A stretch of 6,206 bases of DNA, taken from CAYOBW01 sp964402115 (GTDB lineage Bacteria; Verrucomicrobiota; Kiritimatiellia; UBA8416; CAYOBW01). The stretch is from contig CAYOBW010000380.1 of the NCBI GenBank assembly GCA_964402115.1, positions 1 to 6,206 of the forward strand, in the 5' to 3' direction. The notes under the pieces are model-generated. The model was not told the origin of the DNA and searched no databases. It saw only the letters and a list, made by a program, of their open reading frames with translations. Numbering within the stretch: position 1 is the first letter of the stretch; each line of letters begins with the position of its first letter. A program made the translations under genes and the position numbers. Positions 5,280 to 6,206 of this stretch are shown here, in pieces.

Positions 5280-6143
5280 ATGGCCACCCCTTCACCGACC
5301 ACCGCAAAGCCCCGCCGCCGCTGGCTGCAGTTCAGCCTGCGGACGCTTCTGGTGGTGATGCTGGTGTTGGGCGCCGGGTTCGGCTGGTTTGCCCGTGAAG
5401 TTCAGCAGGTGCGGAAACAACACAGAGCGGCCGAGGCGTTCAAGAAACTGGGAGGCCAAGTGTTATACCAGCCCGCATTCAGAGGCGTCATTCGAGCCGC
5501 GGTGGCTTGGGTAGGGAAGTTGTTCGGGGAAGACTTGTCTAGCGATGTGGTGTCTGTCAGCCTTTGGTACACCCCGGTCACTGACGCCCAACTGGCGCAT
5601 CTTCGGGAACAGACGCAACTCGAAGTGCCGTTGTTCAAAAGGACGCCGGTCAGTGACGCCGGACTGGTGCAGCTCCGCGAACTGACGCGACTCCGAGAGC
5701 TGTCCCTCGGCAACACTCGGATCACTGATTCGGGATTGGAGCATTTGACTGGGCTGACGCAACTCGAATCGCTGGATCTCGACAACACTCAGATTACCGA
5801 CGCCGGACTAGGGCACCTCCAGCACCTGACGCAACTCAGCGTGCTGCTCCTCCGCCACACCCAGGTCACCGACGCGGGACTGGCACAGCTCCGCGGTCTG
5901 ACGCAACTCGGAGCGCTGTACCTCGACAACACCCAGGTCACCGACGTAGGGCTGGCGCATCTCGGAGGACTGACGCAACTCCGAGTCCTTTCTCTTTACA
6001 ACACCCAGATTACCGACGCCGGGTTGGTGTACGTCCGGGAGCTGACGCAGCTTCGAGATCTCTTGCTGAGCGGCACCCAGGTTACCGCCCCAGGCGTCGC
6101 CGAACTCCAAAAGGCACTGCCCAATTGCAGAATCGAACGATGA
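5280..6143 (+). CDS. Membrane-anchored leucine-rich-repeat protein
   Basis: 287 residues. The N-terminus is the leader KPRRRWLQFSLRTLL (10-24) with a hydrophobic segment to about 38, predicted as a type II membrane anchor. Residues 49-95 form the pre-repeat module ending VVSVSL. Eight leucine-rich repeats follow: a partial first (about 91-113), then 24-residue units starting at 114, 138, 162, 186, 210, 234 and 258, with consensus LxxLxLxxTxITDAGLxxLxxLTQ. The last closes with ALPNC, a usual planctomycete LRR terminus. The second repeat is off-consensus (P117 replaces a core leucine). These repeats form a curved solenoid that binds proteins; the ligand is unknown. ATG 5280 is preferred over ATG 5238 because it lies 11 residues before RRRW, as in the sister genes, and 5238 would overlap the preceding gene. 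It starts 23 bases after that gene, without a Shine-Dalgarno. Confidence 0.9.
   Translation: MATPSPTTAKPRRRWLQFSLRTLLVVMLVLGAGFGWFAREVQQVRKQHRAAEAFKKLGGQVLYQPAFRGVIRAAVAWVGKLFGEDLSSDVVSVSLWYTPVTDAQLAHLREQTQLEVPLFKRTPVSDAGLVQLRELTRLRELSLGNTRITDSGLEHLTGLTQLESLDLDNTQITDAGLGHLQHLTQLSVLLLRHTQVTDAGLAQLRGLTQLGALYLDNTQVTDVGLAHLGGLTQLRVLSLYNTQITDAGLVYVRELTQLRDLLLSGTQVTAPGVAELQKALPNCRIER
5307..5345 (+). repeat. Leader-coding repeat, copy 2
   Basis: 39 bases identical to 6167-6205, covering KPRRRWLQFSLRT at the start of the LRR gene. The central 24 bases also match copy 1 at 3067-3090. Confidence 0.9.
5619..6122 (+). repeat. 72-nt coding tandem repeat (LRR array)
   Basis: Seven units of 72 bases, each encoding 24 residues, begin at 5619, 5691, 5763, 5835, 5907, 5979 and 6051. 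CTGACGCA(A/G)CT recurs at most boundaries, and a form of ACCCAGGTCACCGACG marks the centre of several units. The middle units are the most alike. This is protein repetition seen at DNA level, not a mobile element. Confidence 0.85.
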
Positions 6144-6206
6144 CCACCGCCCCGACCACCACCCCGAAGCCCCGCCGCCGCTGGCTGCAGTTCAGCCTGC
6201 GGACGA
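6140..6206 (+). CDS. Start of another leader-bearing protein (3' partial)
   Basis: The ATG at 6140 overlaps the TGA of the LRR gene (ATGA, 6140-6143), which implies translational coupling. The 22 codons present read MTTAPTTTPKPRRRWLQFSL followed by RT, the same Thr/Pro-rich start and basic leader as the LRR gene at 5280 and the HEAT gene at 3031. By analogy a hydrophobic segment and then a repeat or pre-LRR domain should follow beyond the window. The domain type cannot be known, but another LRR protein is the likeliest guess because the 39-base identity is to the LRR gene. Confidence 0.8.
   Translation, partial: MTTAPTTTPKPRRRWLQFSLRT
6167..6205 (+). repeat. Leader-coding repeat, copy 3
   Basis: 39 bases identical to 5307-5345; identity stops at the last base of the window (A 6206 against C 5346). 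It starts 860 bases after copy 2 in the same orientation. Confidence 0.9.

Noticed and set aside
5402..6110. Minus-strand open frames across the LRR array
   Set aside because: They are periodic only because the LRR DNA is; the plus-strand frame explains the 72-nt repeat completely.

Overview
The window most likely comes from a planctomycete (Planctomycetota). Three genes (starting at 3031, 5280 and 6140) open with the same short basic leader, RRRWLQFS followed by a hydrophobic segment. This is a habitual N-terminus of membrane-anchored repeat proteins in that phylum. The leader is attached to HEAT repeats in one gene and to TDAGL-type leucine-rich repeats in another, also a common planctomycete pattern. 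The assignment is inference from protein style; there is no rRNA or other marker.

Left part (1-2386): the tail of an upstream reading frame (3-110) carries a 33-nt, palindrome-rich duplication. A small protein with a 'TEW..ITG...I..RLR.GWSVEEALT.P' helix-turn-helix-like domain follows (about 159-395). A compact three-gene operon comes next: a family 2 glycosyltransferase (355-1056), an FkbM-type methyltransferase (1065-1691) and a second GT-A glycosyltransferase (1670-2386). Each of the three has a strong Shine-Dalgarno sequence, and the spacings or overlaps are very tight. This set could make or modify a methylated glycan. The domain at 159-395 belongs to a type often met in phage and mobile DNA, so the block may be phage-derived or otherwise acquired cargo. 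No structural phage gene is visible.

Middle (2387-3030): a 140-base gap carries a plausible extended -10 promoter (2423-2452). It leads into a small two-helix membrane protein (2527-2889) whose cytoplasmic tail is an 11-residue tandem repeat. A further 141-base gap with one small GC hairpin follows.

Right part (3031-6206): four consecutive same-strand genes encode N-terminally anchored proteins. They are a HEAT-repeat protein (3031-4686), a short protein that looks like the two ends of the LRR protein with almost no repeats between them (4759-5256), an LRR protein with eight repeats (5280-6143), and the first 22 codons of another leader-bearing protein that overlaps its predecessor by ATGA (6140-6206). 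They probably act as membrane-tethered protein-binding scaffolds; no catalytic residues are visible. The leader is conserved at the level of exact codons between copies, which suggests recent duplication or gene conversion. Base composition and Shine-Dalgarno use differ visibly between the left and right parts.
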